A stretch of DNA of 64,000 bases, from assembly GCA_017472285.1 (NCBI GenBank), contig JAFUQQ010000030.1, positions 1 to 64,000 of the forward strand. The letters run 5' to 3'. How positions within the stretch are numbered: position 1 is the first letter of the stretch; each line of letters starts with the position of its first letter. The notes beneath the pieces were generated by a model, which saw only the letters and a list, made by a program, of their open reading frames with translations, ran no database searches and had not been told where the DNA came from. This document shows, in pieces, positions 8,278 to 17,001 of the stretch. A program made the position numbers and the translations under genes. Source of the stretch: Clostridia bacterium (GTDB lineage: Bacteria; Bacillota; Clostridia; Oscillospirales; CAG-272).

Positions 8278-9994
8278 CGATCGCACCTCCCATCTGAGAT
8301 TCGCTGATTTCACGGTATTCCGTGCAAGTATTCAGAAGTTCTTCATGTTTGCCCGCGCCGATGATCTTACCTTCGTCAAGTACGAGGATGAGATCAGAAT
8401 CTTTGACAGAACTTACGCGTTGTGCAACGGTAACGACAGTTGTACCGCTCATATTTTCCTTCAAGGCGCGGCGCAGATTGGCATCGGTCTTATAGTCGAG
8501 CGCGGAGGAGCTGTCATCCAGAACGAGAATTTCGGGATGCGCGGCAATGGCGCGTGCGATCAGCAGACGTTGTTTCTGACCGCCCGAAATATTCGTTGCT
8601 TTTTGTGAAAGCATATGGGCATATCCATCGGGAAATGCGGAAATGAAATCATCTGCCTGTGCGATTTTTGCCGCTTTGATGATCTCATCTTTAGAAAGTC
8701 CGCGTCCGAGATTGATATTTTCTTCCACGGTATCGGCATAAAGAAAATCATGCTGGAGCGCGATACCGAACATGGAATACAGCTCGTCTTTGGGAATCGT
8801 GCGGATATCTCTGCCGTTGATGCGAACGGAACCGCTGTTCACATCATAAAAACGGAGCAACAAGCGGATCAGCGTAGTCTTGCCGCTGCCCGTCGCACCG
8901 ATGATACCGAGAGAACCGCCTTTTTCAAGAGAAAAACTGATGTCTTCCAGATTCGGATGTTTGCCTCTATAAGAAAAAGTTACGTGGTCGAATTCGATAT
9001 GTACGCCGTTGTTGATAGGCGGAAATTCTTTCTCGCTTTTCACGGTGATTTCTTCTGGTGCTTCAATGACCTCCGCGATACGTCTTGCAGATGCCGCGCT
9101 TTTGGTATACATTGTGAAAATACGGGTGACGGACATCATTGCCATGGAGATCAAGGTGAAATACTGCATGAACGCAATGACCGTTTCGGGATCGGACTGA
9201 TGGCTCGCAACGCGGTTTGCCGCAAGTGCAACGACCGCGGTAATGCCCGCGTTCATCAGAAGCGTCATGATCGGATTGACGGAGCTCATGATCGTACCGG
9301 CATGGCGTTCATCATGAGAAAGCGTCTTATTGACTTCATCATAACGGCGATGCTCGTATTCGGTCTTGGAAAGTGCTTTGATGACACGGATACCTTGTGT
9401 ATCTTCACGGACGACACGAACCATTTTATCAACAGATTCCTGTACTTTCGCATAAAGTGGAACACCTTTTCGGGAAATAAAATAAACCGTTACGAAAATA
9501 AAGGGGAGCACGGCGATCATGGCAAGCGCAAGATATGCATCCATGAAAAGCGTGATCGCAATGCCGCCGACAAGCAAAATCGGTGCGCGTACGCCCATTC
9601 TTTGCATCATACCGACGAAGTTATGGAGATTATAGGTATCCGTCGTGATACGGGATTCCAGAGAGGGAATGGTGAATCGGTCCGTTTGCGCGGCGGAAAG
9701 ACGGAGTGTGCTGTCAAAGAGGTCGTGGCGGACTTTCTTTGAGAAATTACGGGAAACCTTTGCCGCCATGCGATTGGCAATGATGTTACATAGGCAAGCG
9801 GTAAAAGCACAGACGATCATCAGAATACCCCAGAAGATCACTTGTCTGATATCCTGTGTGACGACGACGTTTTTCAGAATATGGCTGAGGATATAGGGGA
9901 GCATGAGTTCAACGAGTGTTCCTGTGATTTTGATCGCAAGTCCGACAGACATCCGTCCGAAAAACGGCTTTAAATAGCGTAGCATGATCTTCAT
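8270..9994 (-). CDS. ABC exporter half (degenerate ATP site)
   Basis: A 574-residue half-transporter with an N-terminal six-helix exporter domain and a C-terminal ATPase: Walker A GATGSGKTT, signature ISGGQKQR, Walker B LVLDDSSSALD. The Asp in place of the catalytic Glu after Walker B marks the degenerate subunit of a heterodimeric exporter. It pairs with the downstream subunit, whose start overlaps this stop codon. The ATG at 9994 overlaps the marR stop by 4 bases (ATGA). A MarR gene at the head of such an operon suggests export of a toxic small molecule that is also the inducer. The compound cannot be inferred. Confidence 0.93.
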   Translation of the reverse strand: MKIMLRYLKPFFGRMSVGLAIKITGTLVELMLPYILSHILKNVVVTQDIRQVIFWGILMIVCAFTACLCNIIANRMAAKVSRNFSKKVRHDLFDSTLRLSAAQTDRFTIPSLESRITTDTYNLHNFVGMMQRMGVRAPILLVGGIAITLFMDAYLALAMIAVLPFIFVTVYFISRKGVPLYAKVQESVDKMVRVVREDTQGIRVIKALSKTEYEHRRYDEVNKTLSHDERHAGTIMSSVNPIMTLLMNAGITAVVALAANRVASHQSDPETVIAFMQYFTLISMAMMSVTRIFTMYTKSAASARRIAEVIEAPEEITVKSEKEFPPINNGVHIEFDHVTFSYRGKHPNLEDISFSLEKGGSLGIIGATGSGKTTLIRLLLRFYDVNSGSVRINGRDIRTIPKDELYSMFGIALQHDFLYADTVEENINLGRGLSKDEIIKAAKIAQADDFISAFPDGYAHMLSQKATNISGGQKQRLLIARAIAAHPEILVLDDSSSALDYKTDANLRRALKENMSGTTVVTVAQRVSSVKDSDLILVLDEGKIIGAGKHEELLNTCTEYREISESQMGGAIVE

Positions 9995-10422
9995 TTATCG
10001 GAATCCTCCTTTTCATATAAATATTTTTGTGCGCGATCGGCGATTTTGTCCAGCACGGAGAAAAAACATTCGAGTTCTTCGGGCGCGATATTTTCCGTGA
10101 GATACGTATTCCATTCGTTTGCAACAGTTCTCACTTCGGGATAAATATCCAGCATTTTTTGTGTCGGATACACACAAATCGCGCGTTTGTCATTCGCGTC
10201 GGGACGGCGCTCCACATATCCTTTTTCTTCTAAAAACGCAAGATGTCTTGTAACGCCGCTTTTATTGATACAGATATGCTTGGAAAGCTGCTCCTGTGTC
10301 ATGCCGGGATGATGACAAATAGCGAGGATATAGCTTTGATGACAAGCCATCAGACTGTCTTTTTTGAACTTATCCTGACGGTAAATGCTTTCGCAACGGC
10401 TGATGATATTCGTTTTTCGCAT
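9991..10422 (-). CDS. MarR-family transcriptional regulator
   Basis: A 143-residue winged-helix protein. The helix-turn-helix is in MTQEQLSKHICINKSGVTRH (about 50-69) and the wing follows in EEKGYVERRPDANDKR, a typical MarR wing with the conserved D-x-R. It heads the operon with two ABC exporter halves, overlapping the first by 4 bases, and very probably represses its own promoter until a ligand binds. The promoter at 10488-10516 and two palindromes at 10458-10487 lie in the leader. The ATG follows AAAGGAGATCACC. Confidence 0.93.
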   Translation of the reverse strand: MRKTNIISRCESIYRQDKFKKDSLMACHQSYILAICHHPGMTQEQLSKHICINKSGVTRHLAFLEEKGYVERRPDANDKRAICVYPTQKMLDIYPEVRTVANEWNTYLTENIAPEELECFFSVLDKIADRAQKYLYEKEDSDK

Positions 10423-10457
10423 GGTGATCTCCTTTCTTTTTGATTTTCACAAAAATC

Positions 10458-10487
10458 GTTGCATTCGCAACAGTTTCAGATGAAACT
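10458..10487. promoter_or_regulatory. Candidate MarR operators (two palindromes)
   Basis: AGTTTCA-GA-TGAAACT (10472-10487) is a perfect 7-base inverted repeat starting directly next to the -10 box and covering the likely transcription start. GTTGC-ATTC-GCAAC (10458-10471) lies beside it. Both are positioned to block transcription when bound. MarR proteins bind such short palindromes as dimers, but assignment to this MarR is inference. Confidence 0.55.
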
Positions 10488-10516
10488 ATTTTAACATAAA
10501 TCCATGAAAATGTCAA
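10488..10516 (-). promoter_or_regulatory. Consensus promoter of the marR-ABC-ABC operon
   Basis: Minus-strand TTGACA (10516-10511), 17-base spacer, TAAAAT (10493-10488). The start site would be near 10481, inside the first palindrome. Confidence 0.85.
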
Positions 10517-10550
10517 CAGATATGAAAAAGCGGGCAGTGCCCGCACCCAA

Positions 10551-10636
10551 TTTTTCGCCTTTTTGTAACTTTTCCGCATCCAAATACGGCAAAACGGCGA
10601 GGTCGATTTTGAGCAATTTCCTATAAAATGAAAAAA
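10551..10636. repeat. Interspersed repeat R1, copy B
   Basis: Full-length match to the 4891 copy: TTTTCGCCTTTTTGTA head, CCGCATCCAAATACGG centre, AAAACGGCGAGG, then a GATTTTGAGCAATTTCC tail that runs directly into the terminator at 10637. A short GCGGGC-AGT-GCCCGC hairpin (10530-10544) precedes it. Confidence 0.7.
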
Positions 10637-10659
10637 CACCTGTCTGACAGGTGCTTTTT
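10631..10659. terminator. Bidirectional terminator after the lipoprotein array
   Basis: CACCTGT-CTG-ACAGGTG (10637-10653), with six A on one side and CTTTTT on the other. On the minus strand it terminates the lipoprotein gene ending at 10675. Confidence 0.88.
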
Positions 10660-10674
10660 CGGTAGGGAACTATA

Positions 10675-12012
10675 TTATGAAATGACTTCGATCCATTCGA
10701 GAGAATCAATTGTGCCGTCTTCGTTGATCGTGCCGATATACATAGACTCATTCCAAGAATATGCGTACTCCTGAACAAGACCACATTCCCGCGCATGAAC
10801 TAAAATTGTATCTTCATAGATCATGGCATAGTCTAAAAAATCAATGCTTGGGTTTTCATAGATACAAATACAGTTTGTACCGTCACGGTTGATACGGTAA
10901 AGTTTCCCTCCTGCGCCATTATAATAATCAGATTCGGAATATGGTGAGTCACCGACCAAAACGGGTTCATTTGCCGTAAAATAGAAATAATTTTCATCGG
11001 CATATAATATTTCCGAAACCTCATGTCCGATCACGTCCGTCGGTATCAATGTTTCTTCTCCTGTTTCAAAATGATACGTCTTGATGCCATAATAATGCGT
11101 GACGTATTGATCATTTTCCATTATGTTCTCCGTTTCTGCATTGATAAACGTATTGCCTTCGATCAGATCATAACGTAAAAATGGTCGTTCATATTCTTCT
11201 ATATTTTCAAAAGAAAGATCACATCGGATGCTTTTACCGTCACATGAACCGTAAATTTTACCGTTATAGAAAAATGCAATGCCGATGCTTTTGCCTGTTT
11301 TTTCAGTCAGATCAACGATTTCACCCGTTTTCGTATTGAGCTGCAAGAGATGGGTTTCTCCCGTGGGGGCAACGGAATTGATATATACGTAAATATCATA
11401 CGAGACGATGTTCCAAAAAGTATATCCGCCGAAATTTTTGGAAAGATCGAGCTTTTTCTTTTCTGTACCGTCAAAAGCAAAGCTATAACATCCTTTCAGA
11501 TTGATTGCATAAAAACGGTCGTTGCAATATGTAGTCATGGAAACCAATACGGCGGAAGCAGAGCAATCTTTGTGCTCGCACAGCGGGTCAAAACAATAAA
11601 CGTAGTTTTCGCCGTCAGCCTTGCTGTAATAACAGAGATAACTGTTGCTCGCAATGGCATATCGATTTCCCATAAGCATATCTTCCGCCAAACGATGTGT
11701 ATAAAGAATCCTTGAGGGAAGCTCTATAAATCTCTGACGCTCTCCATAAGGGATGATCTTATCTTTTAATTCATTGGGCACTTGATAGCCTTGATTTTCG
11801 TTTGCCTGTGCCGTGTTCGTTGTTGTTTCACTTGTTGCAGTTGTTTCCGATGTTTGTGTGGAGGCTGTTGTTGTTTCTGTTTTCTGTGATGCGCTTGTGC
11901 TTTCGGTTTGTTCCGTCTTGTTTGTGTAAGTTGAAGTTTCAACTGTTTGATTGTTGCAAGCGGTTAAGCCGAGCGTTGCAATAATTAAAAATATGGCTAA
12001 TGCTTTTTTCAT
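10675..12012 (-). CDS. Lipoprotein, array member A
   Basis: A 445-residue predicted lipoprotein: signal peptide with lipobox LTAC (Cys at about 19), then a long Ser/Thr/Glu-rich linker (TSTYTNKTEQTES...) to about residue 75, then a globular domain. The domain has repeated Tyr/Phe strands and Gly-Asp turns that suggest a beta-propeller of the DUF5050 type. Motifs shared by all members of the array are YYSKADGENYVYCFDPLCEH followed by a Cys (a possible C-H-C metal or disulfide cluster), LYRINRDGTNCICIYE, and the C-terminal IGTINEDGTIDSLEW. The function is unknown; it is surface-anchored and may bind a ligand. Gap to the upstream paralogue is 12 bases, with AAAGGAA before ATG. Last gene of the array. 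Confidence 0.85.
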   Translation of the reverse strand: MKKALAIFLIIATLGLTACNNQTVETSTYTNKTEQTESTSASQKTETTTASTQTSETTATSETTTNTAQANENQGYQVPNELKDKIIPYGERQRFIELPSRILYTHRLAEDMLMGNRYAIASNSYLCYYSKADGENYVYCFDPLCEHKDCSASAVLVSMTTYCNDRFYAINLKGCYSFAFDGTEKKKLDLSKNFGGYTFWNIVSYDIYVYINSVAPTGETHLLQLNTKTGEIVDLTEKTGKSIGIAFFYNGKIYGSCDGKSIRCDLSFENIEEYERPFLRYDLIEGNTFINAETENIMENDQYVTHYYGIKTYHFETGEETLIPTDVIGHEVSEILYADENYFYFTANEPVLVGDSPYSESDYYNGAGGKLYRINRDGTNCICIYENPSIDFLDYAMIYEDTILVHARECGLVQEYAYSWNESMYIGTINEDGTIDSLEWIEVIS

Positions 12013-12024
12013 AATAAATTTCCT

Positions 12025-13296
12025 TTATGCAATGACTTCCACCCATTCAAGAGAATCAATTGTTCCGTCTTCATTGATTTTGCCAATATAAACACCCTCA
12101 TCCCAACTGCTCGGTATCGTGTTTGATGCTTGGAAGCCGATTTGTTTTCCGCTTATCAAAATAACATCTTCATAAATGCAAATATCAGTTCTGATGATAT
12201 CAAAATTTTCATTTTCATAAATACACATCAATCCGGTTCCGTCCCGATTGATTCGATACAATTTCCCGCCTGACATATTCAGTATCGTTTTGGTTGGACT
12301 TTCAAAATATACGGGGGTTGAATGATTGACAAAATAAAAATAGTTTTCATCTGCGCCGAGAAGATAAGTTACCTCGCAACCGATCGTGTCTTTGGAAACC
12401 ACGGTTTGTTTTGCGGTTTCCACATTGTATATAATAATATCTCCTTCAAAAACGCCAATCAAGTCTTGACCTTCTGCGAAAAGGTAGTTAAATGACGGTG
12501 CCTCAAGTGCTTCAAAATTTTCAAAGTTCAAATCTGTTCTTCCATATTGATAAATGATCGATTCGGGATTTTCCGGATCGGGATATTGCCAGATTCCGTA
12601 GATATAACCGTCATAAAAATAAGATATTTTAGAATATAATCCTGTTTTTTCTGTTAAATCGATTGTTTTTTTCATATCCGTATCATAACGAATCTGATGT
12701 TTTTCTTCTGTCGGCAAGAGTGCGGAGATATAAATATACTGCTTATATGCTTTCGTATCTTCTAAGCGGATGCTTTTGTCTATGCCTTCCAAGAAAGATT
12801 TTTGATTATCAATTCCATCAAATGAAAACGAACTCAATTGAAATCTATCAGTCAAATAAAAACGATTGTCATTTTCACAATAACTCATTTGATAAACTAT
12901 TCCCGGCAGAGAAGAACAACCGCTTTTATGTTCACAAAGAGGATCAAAACAGAATACATAGGTTTCTCCGTCTGCTTTACTGTAATATACCAATCGATTA
13001 TTACCGCTTACTTTTTGTTGGAAAAGAATCCTCGACTTCATATCTGTGAATTTTCCAACTTTACCCAATACAACGGATTCTGATTTTGTAGGGAGATTAG
13101 GTATAGTGTTATCGGATGAACTTGTTTCTGTTGTTTGTGATACGCTTGTGCTTTCGATTTTTTGCGAGGTTTCCGTGCTTTCCATGTGGCTTGTTGTTTC
13201 GATATTTTCTGTCGATGTTTCCGGTGTTTTCGTGTTACTGCAAGAAGTCAAAAACAAAAGAGAAAGAACGAATAGTATTAAAAAAATCTTTTTCAT
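12025..13296 (-). CDS. Lipoprotein, array member B
   Basis: A 423-residue paralogue of the neighbouring lipoproteins: lipobox LTSC, short Thr/Ser-rich linker, then the same propeller-like domain with YYSKADGETYVFCFDPLCEH, LYRINRDGTGLMCIYE and the C-terminal IGKINEDGTIDSLEWVEVI. Its 3' end is close to those of members A and D even at the DNA level, as expected from tandem duplication or gene conversion. ATG is preceded by GAAAGGAAATTT. The function is unknown. It sits 64 bases after the broken small secreted protein gene and 12 bases before member A. Confidence 0.85.
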   Translation of the reverse strand: MKKIFLILFVLSLLFLTSCSNTKTPETSTENIETTSHMESTETSQKIESTSVSQTTETSSSDNTIPNLPTKSESVVLGKVGKFTDMKSRILFQQKVSGNNRLVYYSKADGETYVFCFDPLCEHKSGCSSLPGIVYQMSYCENDNRFYLTDRFQLSSFSFDGIDNQKSFLEGIDKSIRLEDTKAYKQYIYISALLPTEEKHQIRYDTDMKKTIDLTEKTGLYSKISYFYDGYIYGIWQYPDPENPESIIYQYGRTDLNFENFEALEAPSFNYLFAEGQDLIGVFEGDIIIYNVETAKQTVVSKDTIGCEVTYLLGADENYFYFVNHSTPVYFESPTKTILNMSGGKLYRINRDGTGLMCIYENENFDIIRTDICIYEDVILISGKQIGFQASNTIPSSWDEGVYIGKINEDGTIDSLEWVEVIA

Positions 13297-13360
13297 AAAT
13301 TTCCTTTCTTGCTATAAAGCATCATGATTTTTGCGAAAAACGATTTCGGGTGTGTTTTAT

Positions 13361-13829
13361 TTATCCGTTAATACCGGGATACGCTTCATATGCGCCTGCA
13401 AGCCACAATTCTTCCGAATTTGAAGATCCAATATTGTATTCCGAATTAAATGCAATAATTGTTTTAGAAGAATCGGGAGTTATATCAAAAGAGCCTTGAT
13501 ATGCATTATCGAGACCATAACCAATTTCAAATGAACGTCCATCATAATCAAAATCGTAAGTCCCGTCGGCGTACTCGATTGCGCATTGTGCACGAATCTT
13601 TGCAACCAATGGTGAGTTGTTGTAATTGATGACCACTGCACCTATAGTTACCGTATCATAGGTGGGTGCATAATGGATAAGACCTACCGCTGTGAAATCA
13701 TATTCCCCACTATAATAAGCAGGAAAATATTCGCCTGCATATTCTACATAAAGGTCGTCTGTTGCAAAAACCGAAGAGGTTACTGAACAAAATTGATACT
13801 ACGAGAAAAATGGTAACAAGTTTCTTCAT
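13361..13829 (-). pseudogene. Small secreted protein gene, frameshifted in its signal peptide
   Basis: From ATG at 13829 (after GAAAGAAGG) the reading frame starts MKKLVTIFLVVSI and soon runs into a stop. The rest reads cleanly in the next frame as SVTSSVFA-TDDLYVEYAGEYF and continues to the stop at 13361. Removing one A from the A4 run at 13789-13792 joins the two into an intact 155-residue protein, with a normal signal peptide cleaved after VFA and a Tyr/Asp/Gly-rich beta-type mature part. No alternative start exists in the second frame. I do not recognise the family. It may be a real pseudogene or a one-base sequence error. Confidence 0.7.
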
Positions 13830-13878
13830 TAAAAAACCTTCTTTCCCAAAAAATTGAAATATATACACCCGAAATCGC

Positions 13879-13897
13879 TGAGAAATTTAATTTCTCA
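13879..13897. promoter_or_regulatory. 9-bp palindrome upstream of the small secreted protein gene
   Basis: TGAGAAATT-T-AATTTCTCA is a perfect inverted repeat in the 116-base gap between lipoprotein C and the broken small gene. It could be an operator or part of a weak terminator. No convincing promoter is visible around it. Confidence 0.35.
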
Positions 13898-13945
13898 TAA
13901 TATAGAGCTGTAAAAAAACTCGTTTTTCCTTACTTTTTGAAAATT

Positions 13946-15253
13946 TTATTCAATCACTTCCAACCATTCGAGTTTATCAATCATACCATTCTCATCGATG
14001 TTACCGATATAAACACCATATCCCCAAGAATAAGCATAACCGTTATCCCGAACGCCAACTTGACCGCCATAAACCAAAATAGTATCTTCACAAATATAGA
14101 TATCTCCGTAAAAAGAGAAGTTGATGTTATCATAGATACATTTCAAATCGGTTCCATCTCTTTTCACGCGCCAAAGTTTTCCGCCGTACTCATTATAGAA
14201 CGGTACTTCTTCTCCTCGGCTATTGATCGTCTTGCCAATTTCGGGGAAGCTGTTATCAAAGAAATAAAGATAATGTTCATCCGCAAAAGCCAACAATTTG
14301 GCTTCCACGTCAGGCATTTCTATCGGTATGATCGTATAAGCATCTGTTGCAAAATCATATATTTGGATTTTTCCATCATATATAGAAATCAAAGATTGTC
14401 CTTCTGCAATGCTTCCAGAGGGATATTCTTCTATTTCCTCCAAATTTTGCAGAGTCAAATCCGTTTTGCAATAAATAATATCCGAATTTTCTATATTTTC
14501 TTCATCGATATAGAAAATGCTGCTATATATCATGCCGTCATAAAAATAGGATGGTGTCATATAAAGTTCTGTTTCTTTCGTCAAATCTCTTGTAATATAA
14601 CTATCGGTTTCATAACGCAAAAGATGATGTTCACCGTCAGGCATCAGTGCATCTATGAAAACATATTTTTCATATGCCCAAATACTTTCATAGCGAGTGC
14701 CTTCTTCAATACCATCCAAATATATTTCTTTCCGATCTGTGCCATCAAAGGAAAAACTTATCAGATAACGGATGTTGGTCTGATAAAAACGGTTATTATA
14801 TTGACAGTATACAGCCCGAAACATTCCGGGGGTAGAAAGACAATCCCCTGTCTGATGCTCGCAAAGAGGATCAAAACAGAAAATATATGCTGCACCATCG
14901 ACTTTGCTGTAATAAGCCAAACGGTCACTGCCTGTTGTAATATACTTATTTCCAACCCATTTTCCTTGATTATGACGTAAAAACAATATTCTGGATTGCA
15001 ACTCTGTGAAAAATTTTCCATCACCAAATTCAACAGAGGGTTGTTTCTCATTCGGTTTTTCATCGGCTGATGTGCTTGTTTGAGAGGTTGGGATATCATT
15101 TGTATTTTCCGTTGTTTCTGTTGTCTGTGCCACGCTTGTAGTTTCAGTCTGTTCCGTCTTGTTTGTGGAAGTTGAAGTTTCAACCGTTTGATTGTTACAA
15201 GCCATCAAACAAAGTGTTGAAAGAATAAAAAATAATGCGATTATTTTTTTCAT
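13946..15253 (-). CDS. Lipoprotein, array member C
   Basis: A 435-residue paralogue with lipobox LMAC, a linker rich in Thr/Ser/Glu, and the propeller-like domain carrying YYSKVDGAAYIFCFDPLCEH and a C-terminal IGNIDENGMIDKLEWLEVI. The frame opens earlier at 15292, but the ATG at 15253 is preceded by AAGGAG and begins directly with the signal peptide MKKIIALFF, so I place the start there. It is the most divergent of the four at its C-terminus. The gap to the upstream paralogue is 17 bases, implying cotranscription. Function unknown; probably a surface sensor or binding protein. Confidence 0.85.
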   Translation of the reverse strand: MKKIIALFFILSTLCLMACNNQTVETSTSTNKTEQTETTSVAQTTETTENTNDIPTSQTSTSADEKPNEKQPSVEFGDGKFFTELQSRILFLRHNQGKWVGNKYITTGSDRLAYYSKVDGAAYIFCFDPLCEHQTGDCLSTPGMFRAVYCQYNNRFYQTNIRYLISFSFDGTDRKEIYLDGIEEGTRYESIWAYEKYVFIDALMPDGEHHLLRYETDSYITRDLTKETELYMTPSYFYDGMIYSSIFYIDEENIENSDIIYCKTDLTLQNLEEIEEYPSGSIAEGQSLISIYDGKIQIYDFATDAYTIIPIEMPDVEAKLLAFADEHYLYFFDNSFPEIGKTINSRGEEVPFYNEYGGKLWRVKRDGTDLKCIYDNINFSFYGDIYICEDTILVYGGQVGVRDNGYAYSWGYGVYIGNIDENGMIDKLEWLEVIE

Positions 15254-15270
15254 AATATATTCTCCTTTAT

Positions 15271-16586
15271 TTATGCAATGACTTCTACCCATTCGAGAGA
15301 GTCAATTGTGCCGTCTTCGTTTATTGTACCGATATATATACCGGTATTCCATGTTTGTGCAATACCATTTATCATGCCGATCTCTCTTGCGTATACAAGG
15401 ACTGTATCTTCATAAATCGCAATGGGGCTTTTCTGAAAATCAATATTTTGATCTTCAAAAATACAAATACAGTTTGTTCCGTCACGATTGATACGATAAA
15501 TTTTACCGCTGCTTTGATTATACAGATCGTGGTTTCCGTTTTTTCCGATCAAAAACCATTCATTTGCAAGAAAATAAAAATAATTTTCGTCTGCATAAAT
15601 GACACGGAAAACCTCATGTCCGATCGTGTCTGTCGGAATTAAAGTTTTTTCATTGGTTTTCATATCATATAACTGAATACCAAGACATTCAATGGTGATT
15701 TCGCCATTATGATTTTTTCTTCCATACATTTCCAGATAAAACGGCTTCCTTCGATTAGATCATATTGAAAACGAAAATCTTCTATTTCTTGTATGTTTTC
15801 AAAATGTAAATCGCATTGAATGGGTAAGCCATTGTTGTAGCCATAAATGATATCGTTATAAAAGAAATCGATATTGATAAAATTTCCTGTTTTTTCTGTT
15901 AAATCGATGCAGTTTTCGTTTTTGGTATTATACTGCAATATATGCTGTTCACCTGTCGGCATCAATGCTTCGATATATAGATATTCGGCATAAGTATGCA
16001 AATTCCAGAACGTACAGCCGTCAAATTCTTCCGTCAATGAAATATTACGCTTATCCGTTCCGTCAAAAGCGAAAGAAGAAAAGCTCTTCATCATCGCTGT
16101 ATAGAATCGTTCATTGCATAGAACGGCAGAACTGATCGGCAAACCAAAAGCACCGCAATCCTGATGATCGCATAAGGGATCAAAACAATATATATAATTT
16201 TCTCCGTCTGCCTTGCTGTAATAAGAAACATAACTACCAAGTACACTTGTATAAGTATTTCCCATTAAAATATCTTTGCTTTTTGGTTGAGTAAAAAGAA
16301 TTCTTGATGGTAATTCAATGAAGGCAGATTTATTTTTTTGACTGATGATCTGATCTTTTAGAATGTTGATCTGTTCTTCATCGGTTTTGTTTTTTGTTGT
16401 GGTTTCGAAAGTTTGAAGCGTTTCTGTCGTGGTTTCCTGTGGCTTATTTTCTGTTGTTTGCAGCACACTTGTGCTTTCCACCGGATTCGTTCTACTTGTC
16501 GAAATTGACGTATCTTCGATATTGTTGTTACAAGCGGTTAAAAGCAAAGTTGTAAAGATCAAGATGATTGCGATACATTTTTTCAT
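15271..16586 (-). pseudogene. Lipoprotein, array member D, with a one-base frameshift
   Basis: The 5' part from ATG at 16586 (signal peptide with lipobox LTAC, Thr-rich linker, YYSKADGENYIYCFDPLCDH) runs in frame to about 15742. It then reads nonsense and stops at 15660. The 3' part (MYGRKNHNGEI... to IGTINEDGTIDSLEWVEVI) continues in another frame to 15271. Adding one T to the T4 run on the minus strand (plus-strand A4 at 15738-15741) restores ...EGSRF-YLEMYGRK... and a protein of 438 residues, matching its paralogues. Without that base, only a truncated protein missing the last third is made. Confidence 0.85.
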
Positions 16587-16690
16587 AAAATAGAATCCTT
16601 TCTGAAATTCTGAAATATTTTGCTCTTTAAAAATAAGACGAACGGAAACCGAATGATGTTACAAAAAATAAAAATTTTTATTAAAAAATA

Positions 16691-16723
16691 AAGACGACAA
16701 CCGAAACATACGGTTGCCGTCTT
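16691..16723 (-). terminator. Terminator of the two small genes
   Basis: On the minus strand AAGACGGCAACCG, loop TATGTTT, CGGTTGTCGTCTT, followed by TATTTTTT. It lies 13 bases past the stop at 16737 and insulates the lipoprotein array downstream. Confidence 0.85.
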
Positions 16724-16736
16724 ATATATGACCGAT

Positions 16737-16988
16737 TTATTTTTTTGCTGTATCGATACGGGATTTTGCTGCTGTTTCACGTTTTTTTGCATCGGCGATC
16801 TGTTCATCACGCTGCTTTTGCATCATTGCTTTGTGTGTTTCGGGTTTGCCCATTGCTTTTGCTTCTTCCCATTGTGCTTTGGATTCCGCTTTAACCGCTG
16901 CCATGTTTGCTTTGTCAACTTCATGCTGTGCTTTTGCATCGGCTTTCATATCGGAAAATGCGTTTTTGAAAAAGGTTTTGATACTCAT
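16737..16988 (-). CDS. Small charged, probably coiled-coil protein
   Basis: An 83-residue protein rich in Ala, Lys, Glu and Gln (for example AVKAESKAQWEEAKAMGKPE) with no signal peptide or membrane segment. Almost the whole length after residue 12 looks helical and coiled-coil-like. ATG follows AAGGAGAAC. It is 13 bases downstream of a small membrane protein and shares its terminator, so the two are probably an operon and may interact. I do not recognise a family with a known function. Confidence 0.7.
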   Translation of the reverse strand: MSIKTFFKNAFSDMKADAKAQHEVDKANMAAVKAESKAQWEEAKAMGKPETHKAMMQKQRDEQIADAKKRETAAKSRIDTAKK

Positions 16989-17001
16989 TTTTTAGTTCTC
17001 C

